The notes under the pieces: model-generated
Database searches by the model: none
Seen by the model: only the letters and a program-made list of their open reading frames with translations
Told to the model about the DNA's origin: nothing
Position numbers and translations under genes: made by a program
Origin: DASUAO01 sp046484625
Lineage (GTDB): Bacteria > Actinomycetota > Acidimicrobiia > IMCC26256 > PALSA-555
Reading direction: 5' to 3'
Assembly (NCBI GenBank): GCA_046484625.1
Contig: JAWOIO010000091.1
Span: 1 to 47,993 of the forward strand
DNA length: 47,993 nucleotides
Shown: positions 40,881-47,993 of the stretch, in pieces
Layout of the letters: every line of letters begins with the position of its first letter
Numbering within the stretch: the first letter of the stretch is position 1

Positions 40881-41630
40881 GTGACCTCGGCGCACGAGCG
40901 GCGCAACCGCGCGTTCTGGGATGCCGACGCCGACGACTACCAGGCCCTCCACCACCCCCAGCTCTCGGAGCCCCGGGTCTGGGGCGTGTGGGCCGTCCCC
41001 GAGGACGAGATCGACGTGCTCGGCGCGACCGCGGGCTGCGACGTGCTCGAGCTCGGATGCGGCGCAGCCCAATGGTCGATCGCCCTCGCGGGTGACGGGG
41101 CCCGCTGCGTCGGGCTCGACCTCTCGATCGCCCAGCTCCACCACGCGCGCCGCGGCCGAGCCGAAGCCGATGTCGCGGTCCCGCTCCTGTGCGCGAGCGG
41201 CGAATCCGTCCCCCTGCGAGACGCGTCGTTCGACGTCGTCTTCTGCGACCACGGAGCGTTCTCGTTCTGCGACCCCGATCGCGCCGTCGGCGAAGCCGCG
41301 CGCGTGCTCCGTCCGGGCGGGCGGCTCGTCTTCAACCACTCCACCGTGTTGCACACGCTCTGCTGGGACATCGACGCCGATCGCGTCCGCAAGAAGCTCC
41401 GGCGCCCGTACTTCGGCGCCGGGCGCTACGACTGGGACGACGGCACCGTCGACTTCCACCTCACCTACGGCGAGTGGATCCGATGCTTCGGACGACACCG
41501 GCTCGTCGTCGAGGATCTCGTCGAGCTGCAGCCGCCCGCGGACGCGAGCACGACCTACAACGGGTACGCGCCGCTCGAATGGGCCCGGCAGTGGCCGGCC
41601 GAGGAGATCTGGCGCCTGAGGAAGGGCTGA
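40881..41630 (+). CDS. class I SAM-dependent methyltransferase
   Basis: Rossmann-fold methyltransferase of 249 aa. SAM-binding motif I is VLELGCGAAQWSIALA (about 54-69), followed by the acidic residue of motif II in CVGLDLS, FDVVFCDHGAFSF as the post-II region and VLRPGGRLVFNHS as motif III. The N terminus RRNRAFWDADADDYQ is typical of the UbiE/Methyltransf_11 group. It could methylate a small molecule or lipid; the acceptor is unknown. GTG 40881 is the first start, 10 nt after the coiled-coil gene. It converges on the CaiC-like ligase with a hairpin between. Confidence 0.88.
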   Translation: MTSAHERRNRAFWDADADDYQALHHPQLSEPRVWGVWAVPEDEIDVLGATAGCDVLELGCGAAQWSIALAGDGARCVGLDLSIAQLHHARRGRAEADVAVPLLCASGESVPLRDASFDVVFCDHGAFSFCDPDRAVGEAARVLRPGGRLVFNHSTVLHTLCWDIDADRVRKKLRRPYFGAGRYDWDDGTVDFHLTYGEWIRCFGRHRLVVEDLVELQPPADASTTYNGYAPLEWARQWPAEEIWRLRKG

Positions 41631-41632
41631 AT

Positions 41633-41662
41633 CGACCCGCCGCGGTGCGTCAGCGGCGGTCG
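41633..41662. terminator. hairpin between convergent methyltransferase and ligase genes
   Basis: CGACCCGCCGC and GCGGCGGTCG pair over 10 bp with one bulged C and a 9-nt loop that contains the ligase stop codon. Probably a bidirectional terminator. Confidence 0.5.
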
Positions 41663-43257
41663 AAGGTCACGCCGGCGCGTTCGCGGTCCCACGTCGTCGC
41701 GGTCACGCCGTCGTCGCGCAGCTCGTACTTGAGGACCCGACCGACCGGGTTGCGCGGCAGATCGGGCCGGAACTCGACGAAGCGCGGCACTGCGAAGTAC
41801 GGGACGTGGTCGATCGCCCATCGACAGAGCGCCTCTTCGGACAGCGTGGACCCTTCCACGAGCACCGCCGTCACCTTCACCTCGTCCTCGCCCAGCTCGC
41901 TCGGCACCGAGTGCACCACGACGTCGGCAATGTCCTCGTGACCGTGGAAGATGCGTTCCATCTCGAAGCTGGAGATGTTCTCGCCGCGTCGGCGGAGGTA
42001 GTCCTTCTTGCGGTCGACGAAGTACAGGAAGCCGTCGTCGTCCAGACGTCCGAGGTCGCCGGTGTGGAACCAGAGGTTGCGCAGCACCGCGATCGTGTCG
42101 TCGGGCCGGCCCCAGTACCCGGTGAACATCACGTTGGGGCGGCGGGGCCGGCAGACGATCTCGCCGATCTCTCCGGTCACGACCGGCCGGTCCTGCTCGT
42201 CGAACAGGGCGACCTCGAACTCGTGGTCGTTGGGCTTGCCCGCCGCGCCCGGTGGGTTCACCTCACCCGCCGGGAGCATCGAGATCAGCGAGGCTTCGGT
42301 GAGGCCGTACCCGCCGCTGAAGGTCGCACAGCCGAAGCGGTCCCGCCAGAGCGCATCCGTCGCCGGGGGCATCGGGGCCGCGGCGCACAGTCGCAGCCGG
42401 TGCCCGGCCTGGTCCGGGTGATCGGCCGCCTCCGCGACGAGGATCGCGAGTGAGCCCAGCAGCGACACCATGGTCGCTCCGGTCCGCTTCACCTCGGGCC
42501 AGAACTTCGAGACCGAGAACCGCCGGGCGATCGAGGCGCTCCCGCCCGTCACCAGCGTGCCGACCACGCAGATCGAGATGGCGTTGAAGTGGAACAGCGG
42601 CAGTGGGGTCAGCACGACGTCGTCACTCCGTCGTTGCCAGGCCCGGGCGATCTGGTCGGCCAGGGCGACGATGTAGTGCTGCGGGAGCATGCAGCCCTTC
42701 GACGGTCCGGTCGTCCCGGCCGTGTAGATGAAGCACGCCAGGTCGTCGGGAAGCACCTCGCCGTTCTCGACCGCACCGTCAGCTGCCGACGCGAGCAGGC
42801 GGTCCCAGTCGTGCTGCGCGATCGCCGTGAGGTCGGCATCCGGCTCACCCGTCACGATGCAGGACGTGAGCTCGGGCACCCCCTTGCCGGCGATCGCGGC
42901 GATGCGCGACGCGAAGTCGCCCTGGACCGTGATCACCTTCGACCCCGAGTCGGCGAGCTGGTGGCGGAGGAACTCGCCCTTGTAGGCGGTGTTGATCGGG
43001 ACCTGGACCGCGCCCAGCTTCAGCGCGGCGAAGAACGTGATCACCTGGGCCGGCGAGTTCTCGAGCAGCGTCGCCACGCGATCTCCGCGTCCGACGCCCA
43101 GGTCCGTGAGGACGTGGGCCAGGCGGTTGCTCGCCGCGTCGATCTCCCGTGCCGTGTGCGCGTCGCCCTCGAAGTCGAGATACGGGCCGTCGGGGTCGGT
43201 CCCGAGGCGATGGGCGAGCGCGTCCAGCACCGTCGCGTCGTTGCCGAGGGCTCCCAT
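41650..43257 (-). CDS. acyl-CoA ligase, CaiC-like (crotonobetaine/carnitine-CoA ligase type)
   Basis: ANL-superfamily ligase of 535 aa. The P-loop reads YTAGTTGPSKG, the A5 block is SGGYGLTEASLISM, the A8 block is FHTGDLGRLDDDGFLYFVDR with RRRGENISSFEME after it, and the catalytic Lys is in RNPVGRVLKYELR. PTNTAYKG-like early sequence (VPINTAYKGEFL) and the NISSFEME wording are typical of CaiC-type ligases. ATG 43257 lies 9 nt after a TAGTGT -10 box buried in operator site 8, so the mRNA is probably leaderless and tightly repressed. Substrate could be a betaine, a short acyl acid or another carboxylate; this cannot be decided here. Confidence 0.9.
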   Translation of the reverse strand: MGALGNDATVLDALAHRLGTDPDGPYLDFEGDAHTAREIDAASNRLAHVLTDLGVGRGDRVATLLENSPAQVITFFAALKLGAVQVPINTAYKGEFLRHQLADSGSKVITVQGDFASRIAAIAGKGVPELTSCIVTGEPDADLTAIAQHDWDRLLASAADGAVENGEVLPDDLACFIYTAGTTGPSKGCMLPQHYIVALADQIARAWQRRSDDVVLTPLPLFHFNAISICVVGTLVTGGSASIARRFSVSKFWPEVKRTGATMVSLLGSLAILVAEAADHPDQAGHRLRLCAAAPMPPATDALWRDRFGCATFSGGYGLTEASLISMLPAGEVNPPGAAGKPNDHEFEVALFDEQDRPVVTGEIGEIVCRPRRPNVMFTGYWGRPDDTIAVLRNLWFHTGDLGRLDDDGFLYFVDRKKDYLRRRGENISSFEMERIFHGHEDIADVVVHSVPSELGEDEVKVTAVLVEGSTLSEEALCRWAIDHVPYFAVPRFVEFRPDLPRNPVGRVLKYELRDDGVTATTWDRERAGVTFDRR

Positions 43258-43263
43258 CGCGAT

Positions 43264-43281
43264 CTGACACTAGCGTCAGGT
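43264..43281. promoter_or_regulatory. operator palindrome CTGAC-N6-GTCAGGT, site 8
   Basis: CTGAC-ACTAGC-GTCAG followed by GT. On the minus strand the -10 box TAGTGT of the CaiC-like ligase is inside the palindrome, so binding would directly mask it. The OsmC gene on the other strand starts 67 bp away. Confidence 0.75.
43267..43272 (-). promoter_or_regulatory. -10 box of a probable leaderless promoter inside operator site 8
   Basis: TAGTGT on the minus strand, 9 nt before ATG 43257. It is fully contained in the CTGAC-N6-GTCAG palindrome. Confidence 0.55.
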
Positions 43282-43283
43282 CC

Positions 43284-43325
43284 GACGCGGCCCGATGGAC
43301 GCGGCCCGATGGACGCGGCCCGATG
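43284..43325. repeat. 14-bp tandem repeat, three identical units, beside operator site 8
   Basis: Three perfect units of GACGCGGCCCGATG begin 3 nt after operator site 8 and fill the gap toward the OsmC gene. The array is non-coding if the OsmC start at 43349 is right. A similar short tandem array lies near operator site 7. Confidence 0.88.
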
Positions 43326-43348
43326 GACACGGGACCGAGGAGGTTGCG

Positions 43349-43831
43349 ATGGGATCCGGGGCCGTGCACCGCTACGAGACGCGGTGCACGTGGGAAGGCT
43401 CGACCGGCGCCGGCTACGAGTCCTACGCCCGCGCCCACACGGCGGCGATCGAGCCAGCACTCGATGCGCTCCCGATGAGCGCGGACCCTGCGTTCCGGGG
43501 CGACCCGGCGGGGGTGAACCCCGAACAGCTGCTCGTCCTCGCGGCGTCGTCGTGCCAGCTCCTCAGCTTCCTCGCGGTCGCGGCGCGCGCCCGGATCGAC
43601 GTGGTCGGGTACTCCGACCGCGCCGAGGCCGTGATGCCCGAGAACGACCTGCCGGTCCGGATCACGTCGATCACCCTCCGACCGGAGATCAGCGTGCGTG
43701 GCTCCGTCGCCGAGGACCGCCTGCGTCACCTCTGCGAGGTCGCGCACCGCGAGTGCTTCATCGCGAACAGCGTCACGTCCGACATCCGCGTCGAGCCGAC
43801 GTTCACCTTCGTTGATACCGGTAGCGGCTAG
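43349..43831 (+). CDS. OsmC family protein
   Basis: Peroxiredoxin-like protein of 160 aa of the OsmC/Ohr fold. Both signature Cys residues are present: one in EQLLVLAASSCQLLSFLAV and one in HRECFIANSV. They would reduce organic hydroperoxides through a disulfide cycle. The N terminus HRYETRCTWEGSTGAGYESY is that of the OsmC-like branch, not Ohr proper. ATG 43349 is preferred because GAGGAGG lies just before it; the ATG at 43295 is within the tandem repeat. Its stop overlaps that of the carboxyltransferase gene in CTAG. A role in protecting against lipid peroxides would fit the neighbours, but is inferred. Confidence 0.88.
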   Translation: MGSGAVHRYETRCTWEGSTGAGYESYARAHTAAIEPALDALPMSADPAFRGDPAGVNPEQLLVLAASSCQLLSFLAVAARARIDVVGYSDRAEAVMPENDLPVRITSITLRPEISVRGSVAEDRLRHLCEVAHRECFIANSVTSDIRVEPTFTFVDTGSG

Positions 43832-45354
43832 GGCAGGACCCCCCGGTGCGCCGCGGGCTCCGCGGGACTTCGGCGCCGCGACTCGCTCAACGCGAGCCCG
43901 TCGAGGAGCGCGTCGCGCAGCTCCGAGGGCTCGATGATCTCGTCGTAGCTGAGCGTGTCGGCCGACGAGTACGCGCCGCCGAGCTCGGCGTGCTCCAGCA
44001 CCGCGCGGGCGTCGGGCTCGAGACGCGCCGCGTCGGCGCCGCTCTCTGCGGGCATCGCACCGAGCCGGGCGCCGGGGAACGCGTACGTGACCGTCTGCGC
44101 GTCGAACGGGTTCATCGCCATGAGCGACGACCCGAACCCGTAGGCCTTGCGCAGCGTGACGTGCAGCTTCGGTGACCGGACCCGGTGCTGCGCGGCGAAC
44201 ATGCGGGCGGCGTGCCGCAGGATCCCCTGGCGCTCCGACGCGGTGCCGGCGAGCACGCCCGGGTTGTCGGCGAGGAACACGACCGGGAGGTGGAAGGCGT
44301 CGGCGACACCCAGGAAGTGCGCGGCCTTGTCTGCCGACTCGGCGTCGATCGATCCCGCCTTCACGGAAGGCTGGTTCGCGACCACCGCGACCGCGGTACC
44401 GCCGAGACGCGCGAGTGCCGTGACGACCGGCCGACCGTGTGCCGGCTCGATCTCGAGCACGGAGCCTGCGTCGAAGACCGGCTCGATGACGGCGCGGACG
44501 TCGTACCCGTGGCGGGGGTCGGCGGGGACGACGTCGAGCAGCTCGGGCACGGGCCGGCGGCCGGTCGTGGCGTCGTCGCTTCCGGAGGACGGCGGGTGCT
44601 CCCAGGCACTGGACGGGAAGTACGAGAGGTAGCGCCGGACGAGGTCGAGTGCGGTGGCGTCGTCGGCGACGGCGTTGTGGACCACCCCACTGAGGACGGC
44701 CTGGATCGCGGGACCGCCGAGCTCCTCCTTCGTCACCTCCTCCCCCATCGAGGCCTTCACGAGGGGCGGGCCGGCGGAGAAGATCGCGCCCCGCTCGGTC
44801 ATCACCACGAAGTCCATGAGCGGTGCCGTGAGCGCGCCATGACCGGCGGACGCACCCATCACCACGCACACCATCGGCACGGTCCCCGACAGCGACGCGA
44901 GCGTCTGAAGGTCGTTGGGAGCGCGGCCGCGCCGCTCGAACGCGTTCTGGGCTCGCTCGCCGGCACCTTCGAGGAGCATCACCAGTGGCACCCGCTCTTG
45001 GCCCGCGAGCTCGGCGAGTCGCTGGCGCTTCGCCGTGGTTCCATGACCGATGGACCCACCCATGACCGTGAAGTCCTCCGATCCCACGAGCACGGGACGT
45101 CCCTCGATCCGACCATGGCCGGCCACGAGCGCGTCGGCCGGCGCGGCGGGGCTCACGCCGCGTTGCACGGAACCGGTCAACGTGCCCAGCTCCACGAACG
45201 AACCTGCGTCCAGGAGGTGCTCGACCCGGGCGCGGGCGTCGAGCCGACCGCCGGTGCGCTGACGTTCGAGCCGCTCGGGTCCACCCATCGCACGCGCGTC
45301 GTCGCGGCGCGCCGCGAGGTCGCCGAGGATCGGGGTCCAGTCGTCGCGGCTCAT
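43828..45354 (-). CDS. acyl-CoA carboxylase beta subunit (carboxyltransferase)
   Basis: Biotin-dependent carboxyltransferase subunit of 508 aa, related to propionyl-, acetyl- and methylcrotonyl-CoA carboxylase beta chains. It starts with RLERQRTGGRLDARARVEHLL in part, has the first oxyanion-hole block GASAGHGALTAPLMDFVVM, and the second in LADNPGVLAGTASERQGILR. It would transfer CO2 from biotin on an alpha subunit (not in the window) to an acyl-CoA. At 508 aa it is near the usual 510-540. ATG 45354 begins MSRDDWTPIL. Two acyl-CoA dehydrogenase genes follow on the same strand 22 nt upstream of the start, so all three are probably one transcript read from 47473. Confidence 0.9.
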   Translation of the reverse strand: MSRDDWTPILGDLAARRDDARAMGGPERLERQRTGGRLDARARVEHLLDAGSFVELGTLTGSVQRGVSPAAPADALVAGHGRIEGRPVLVGSEDFTVMGGSIGHGTTAKRQRLAELAGQERVPLVMLLEGAGERAQNAFERRGRAPNDLQTLASLSGTVPMVCVVMGASAGHGALTAPLMDFVVMTERGAIFSAGPPLVKASMGEEVTKEELGGPAIQAVLSGVVHNAVADDATALDLVRRYLSYFPSSAWEHPPSSGSDDATTGRRPVPELLDVVPADPRHGYDVRAVIEPVFDAGSVLEIEPAHGRPVVTALARLGGTAVAVVANQPSVKAGSIDAESADKAAHFLGVADAFHLPVVFLADNPGVLAGTASERQGILRHAARMFAAQHRVRSPKLHVTLRKAYGFGSSLMAMNPFDAQTVTYAFPGARLGAMPAESGADAARLEPDARAVLEHAELGGAYSSADTLSYDEIIEPSELRDALLDGLALSESRRRSPAEPAAHRGVLP

Positions 45355-45376
45355 CCCTGCGGCCCCCGATGACGCC

Positions 45377-46306
45377 TCATCGACCGAGGCCTGCGGCCAG
45401 AGCGTCGGCGTGCGCGGACGCGGTCCCGAAGGCGGTGTTCAGGATCCAGGCGCGCTTGAGGTAGAGGTGGACGTCGACCTCCCACGTGAACCCCATGCCG
45501 CCGTGCACCTGCATGGAGTCCTTGGCGTTCTTCAGTGCAGCCTCGGTCGCGAGGATGCGGGCGCCCGAGATCGCGCGGTCCACGTCGCCGACCGCAGGAT
45601 CGTCGAGCGTGACCGCCGCGGCGTCGACCGCGGCACGTGCGAGCTCGGCGCGCACGACCATGTCGGCGAGGATGTGCTTGACGGCCTGGAACGAGCCGAT
45701 CGGTCGGTCGAACTGCCGACGGTCGAGCGCGTACGCGGTGGCCGCCTCGACGCACGCCGCGGCCATCCCCACCTGGTACGCGGACGTGAGCACCGCGCCG
45801 CCACGGAGCCACGCCCGGGCGTCGTCGGAATCCCCGATCACTTCGCCCCTCGGGAGCGCGTCCACGAGATGCACCGGCGTGAGCGGGTCGAGCGGCCACT
45901 CGACCGCTCGGGCACCCTCACAGGCGCTCGGCTCCACGCGCCGCAACCCGTCGGCGTCGGCGACCACGATCGAGTCGGCGGCGTCGAGGTGTTCGATCGC
46001 GATGGGGTCCGCACCACCTGCGGCCTCCTCGACCCCGGTGACGACACCATCGACGACCCCGTGCGCGAGGTGGGACCACACGAGGGGTCCGGGGACCAGC
46101 GCCCGACCGAGCTCGGAGAACGTGATCCCGGCGTCGGCCCAGCCGAACCCGTCGGCGCGCAGCGAGAACACGCCGGTCGCGTCCAGCTCGGAGAACGTCG
46201 ACCCGTCGAACCCGGCGCGGACCCGCTCCATCCCGAACCGACCGGCGCACAGCGAGCGGATGCCGTCCCGCAGCGCCTCCTGGTCCTCGGTGAGGTCGAA
46301 GTTCAC
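45377..46306 (-). CDS. acyl-CoA dehydrogenase, small subunit of a heteromeric pair
   Basis: Acyl-CoA dehydrogenase of 309 aa, shorter than the usual ~380 and with a reduced middle beta domain. The C-terminal domain is complete: YALDRRQFDRPIGSFQAVKH and MQVHGGMGFTWEVDVHLYLK. The position of the classical YEGT Glu reads AFGT, so that base is absent. GTG 46306 is chosen because AAGGAG lies 6-11 nt before it and it overlaps the stop of the partner gene as GTGA; an in-frame ATG at 46324 is the alternative. The layout (short plus long subunit, coupled) matches alpha2-beta2 FadE pairs such as those of steroid side-chain oxidation. Confidence 0.88.
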   Translation of the reverse strand: MNFDLTEDQEALRDGIRSLCAGRFGMERVRAGFDGSTFSELDATGVFSLRADGFGWADAGITFSELGRALVPGPLVWSHLAHGVVDGVVTGVEEAAGGADPIAIEHLDAADSIVVADADGLRRVEPSACEGARAVEWPLDPLTPVHLVDALPRGEVIGDSDDARAWLRGGAVLTSAYQVGMAAACVEAATAYALDRRQFDRPIGSFQAVKHILADMVVRAELARAAVDAAAVTLDDPAVGDVDRAISGARILATEAALKNAKDSMQVHGGMGFTWEVDVHLYLKRAWILNTAFGTASAHADALAAGLGR

Positions 46307-47457
46307 GCCGGCTCCTTCGGCCACTGGCGTTCCTTCGGGAGCCCGAGCAGACGCTCCCCGATGATGTTGCGCTGGATCTGCGAGGTGCCCGCGGCGATCG
46401 GGAGCGAGAGCGTACGCAGGCGCTCCTCGACCGGGTACGCACCGACGTCGAACGCGCCCCGCTCGAGCACCCGCATGCTCAGCTCCCCCAGGCGGTCGCG
46501 TGCGGTCGAGTACCCGAGCTTCAACAACATCGCCCCGGGACCGGGAGCCCCCCGATGGGCGGCTTGCGAGACGTTGCGTTTCGTGAGCGCCCAGAGGGCG
46601 TCGAGCTCCGCGATCACGTGGGCGAGCTCGCGCCGCTCGGCGACGTCGCCGACCGCGGGCGCGAGCTCCTCGGCCATCCGGAGCGCATCGACCATCTCGC
46701 TCACGAACGCGGTCCCGCGCTCGAACGACAGGGTGACGTTGGTGACCCGCCAGCCGTCGTTCTCCTCGCCGACGCGGTTCACGACCGGCACCCGTACGTC
46801 GTCGAGGAACACCTCGCAGAACTCCGACGACCCGAGCAGCGTCTCGATCGGCCGGATCTCGATGCCCGGGGAGTCCATGGGCAGGATCAGCCAGGTGATG
46901 CCCTTGTGCTTCGGTGCGTCGGGATCGGTGCGCACCAACAGCTCCCCGAACTCACCGATCTGCCCGAAGGAGCACCAGATCTTGCGGCCGTTGACCACGT
47001 AGTCGTCCCCGTCACGCACGGCGCGGGTCGTGAGGCCGGCGAGGTCGGAGCCCGCGTCGGGCTCCGAGAAGCACTGGCACCAGACCTCGTCCCCGCGCAG
47101 GATCTTCGGGATGTGGGCGGACTTCTGCGCCTCGCTGCCCTCGGCGATCAGCGTCGGGCCGGCGTGCAGGGTCCCGACGAAGTTGACGCCGACGTAGGGG
47201 GCTCGGGCGCGGGTCGTCTCGTCGAGGAAGATGAGCTGCTCGCTCGGCGACGCGTCGCGCCCGCCGTAGGCCTTCGGCCAGCTCATCCCGGCGTAGCCGG
47301 CGTCGAAGAGCCGTCGCTGCCAGTCGGTGTCGTAGCGGACCCGCGCCGGCCAGTCGTCGCGTGCGGGATGCTCCGGGAGCTCGGGAAGCGTGCGCGCGAG
47401 CCAGTCGCGCAGCTCGGCGCGGAACGCCTCGTCTTCCTCGGAGTACCGGAGGTCCAT
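46303..47457 (-). CDS. acyl-CoA dehydrogenase, large subunit of a heteromeric pair
   Basis: Acyl-CoA dehydrogenase of 384 aa. N-terminal helical domain FRAELRDWLARTLPELPEH, then YAGMSWPKAYGGRDASPSEQ. The middle domain has VWCQCFSEPDAGSDLAGL and the C terminus GTSQIQRNIIGERLLGLPKE. It closely resembles unit 2 of the fused dehydrogenase at 15629-17821, while the partner at 45377 resembles unit 1; the fused and split forms therefore coexist. ATG 47457 lies 10 nt after a TAGGCT box. Together with the next gene it likely forms one heteromeric enzyme for a bulky acyl-CoA; substrate inferred only. Confidence 0.9.
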   Translation of the reverse strand: MDLRYSEEDEAFRAELRDWLARTLPELPEHPARDDWPARVRYDTDWQRRLFDAGYAGMSWPKAYGGRDASPSEQLIFLDETTRARAPYVGVNFVGTLHAGPTLIAEGSEAQKSAHIPKILRGDEVWCQCFSEPDAGSDLAGLTTRAVRDGDDYVVNGRKIWCSFGQIGEFGELLVRTDPDAPKHKGITWLILPMDSPGIEIRPIETLLGSSEFCEVFLDDVRVPVVNRVGEENDGWRVTNVTLSFERGTAFVSEMVDALRMAEELAPAVGDVAERRELAHVIAELDALWALTKRNVSQAAHRGAPGPGAMLLKLGYSTARDRLGELSMRVLERGAFDVGAYPVEERLRTLSLPIAAGTSQIQRNIIGERLLGLPKERQWPKEPA

Positions 47458-47467
47458 GCGGCCAGCG

Positions 47468-47473
47468 AGCCTA
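47468..47473 (-). promoter_or_regulatory. -10 box, probable near-leaderless promoter
   Basis: TAGGCT on the minus strand, 10 nt before ATG 47457 of the large dehydrogenase subunit; it would drive the dehydrogenase pair and the carboxyltransferase. No CTGAC-N6-GTCAG operator is nearby. Confidence 0.45.
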
Positions 47474-47545
47474 CCGGTGGCCCCTGCGACGACCCGGGCC
47501 GGGACCTACGCTCCGGACGGAACCGCGACCGCCCACGGAGGACCC

Positions 47546-47965
47546 ATGGACGCAACCACGAACCGAACCAGCCGCATCCCGGCATCGATGGTGTTGAAGA
47601 TCAACATCGGGCTCGGCGTCGGGTTCGGGGTCCTCATGCTCGCGGCGACGTGGGCCGACCTCTACGACACCCTCGACATCCCCCAACCACTCCCTTGGGT
47701 GTACGCCCAGCTGTTCGGCGCACTCCTCCTGGGCGCCGCGTGGATGGCGTGGAAGGCGGCCGACGACGTCGCGCAGGGTCGGACCGTGGCCCAGGGACTC
47801 GCGATCTTCGATGCGATCGGTGCCGTGGTGATCATCGTGTGGCTCGCGAGCGACGACATCGGCGTCCCGGACGGAGGCTCGCTCGGATCGTGGATCTTCA
47901 TCGCCACTGCGGCCGGCATGGCCGTCCTCGCAGTGCTCCAGGGACGGGCCTTCCGGCACGCCTGA
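47546..47965 (+). CDS. hypothetical four-helix membrane protein
   Basis: Predicted integral membrane protein of 139 aa with four hydrophobic helices: near residues 15-38, 50-72, 82-100 and 111-133. It has acidic residues at helix edges (WADLYDTLDIPQP, LASDDIGVPD). I recognise no family. ATG 47546 follows ACGGAGG by about 5 nt, and a TACGCT -10 candidate lies further up, so this transcript has a leader unlike many neighbours. It is divergent from the acyl-CoA dehydrogenase pair with an 88-bp gap. It is complete within the window. Confidence 0.75.
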   Translation: MDATTNRTSRIPASMVLKINIGLGVGFGVLMLAATWADLYDTLDIPQPLPWVYAQLFGALLLGAAWMAWKAADDVAQGRTVAQGLAIFDAIGAVVIIVWLASDDIGVPDGGSLGSWIFIATAAGMAVLAVLQGRAFRHA

Positions 47966-47993
47966 CGGCCGAGGCTCAGCAGGTCCGCTTCGC

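Overview
The window is very GC-rich, densely coding DNA from a chromosome, almost certainly of a high-GC actinobacterium. The support is the number of acyl-CoA ligases and acyl-CoA dehydrogenases, a fused FadE34-type dehydrogenase, an F420-type (LLM) oxidoreductase, an actinobacterial-style HisN, and many start codons only 6-10 nt after a TANNNT -10 box (leaderless transcripts). The mix resembles Acidimicrobiia more than Mycobacteriales or Streptomyces, but that is inference from gene content. No rRNA, tRNA, CRISPR array, insertion sequence, integrase or phage gene was seen, and no gene-free stretch exceeds 300 bases; the largest gap is 37393-37583.

Layout. 46-4473: MerR regulator, amidohydrolase, two-domain family III CoA transferase. 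4551-8257: SDR, FAS1-like dehydratase, a 17-beta-HSD4-like SDR, enoyl-CoA hydratase, and a thiolase gene reduced to its two ends. 8392-9183: DM13 membrane protein. 9190-12681: TetR regulator divergent from an acyl-CoA synthetase and an acyl-CoA dehydrogenase. 12678-15524: housekeeping and envelope genes (Urate_ox_N-like membrane protein, histidine phosphatase, LysM protein, secreted protein). 15629-21518 (minus): fused acyl-CoA dehydrogenase, ferredoxin, FGGY kinase, HisN-like phosphatase, thiolase. 21645-26486 (plus): a five-gene run of acyl-CoA synthetase, FAS1-like dehydratase, VOC protein, an acyl-CoA synthetase homologue without its catalytic motifs, and a DUF2889 protein. 26590-37392: LLM oxidoreductase, three SDRs, class II aldolase, aldehyde dehydrogenase, Ppx/GppA-HD, a stand-alone ThDP-enzyme middle domain, cupredoxin and membrane proteins. 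37584-47965: second amidohydrolase, lytic transglycosylase, coiled-coil protein, methyltransferase, CaiC-like ligase, OsmC protein, acyl-CoA carboxylase beta subunit, a translationally coupled pair of acyl-CoA dehydrogenases, and a membrane protein.

How it fits together. Most genes could activate, dehydrogenate, hydrate, oxidise and cleave acyl-CoA or steroid-like substrates. What links them is a repeated palindrome, consensus ACCTGAC-N6-GTCAGGT, found eight times. Each copy is intergenic or at a gene junction, within about 80 bp of a start codon of a lipid or CoA gene, and several overlap the -10 or -35 region or the predicted transcription start. I read this as the operator set of one repressor, with the TetR protein at 9190-9936 a candidate but unproven. 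A second repeated element, a nested hairpin with arms GTTCTTGCGTCA and TGACGCAAGAAC, lies between convergent genes at 4488-4536 and 29138-29186. Several other convergent junctions also carry GC-rich hairpins. These two repeat families, the five-gene operon and the degenerate enzymes (thiolase remnant, motif-less synthetase, half-dead CoA transferase) are the points most worth a second look.
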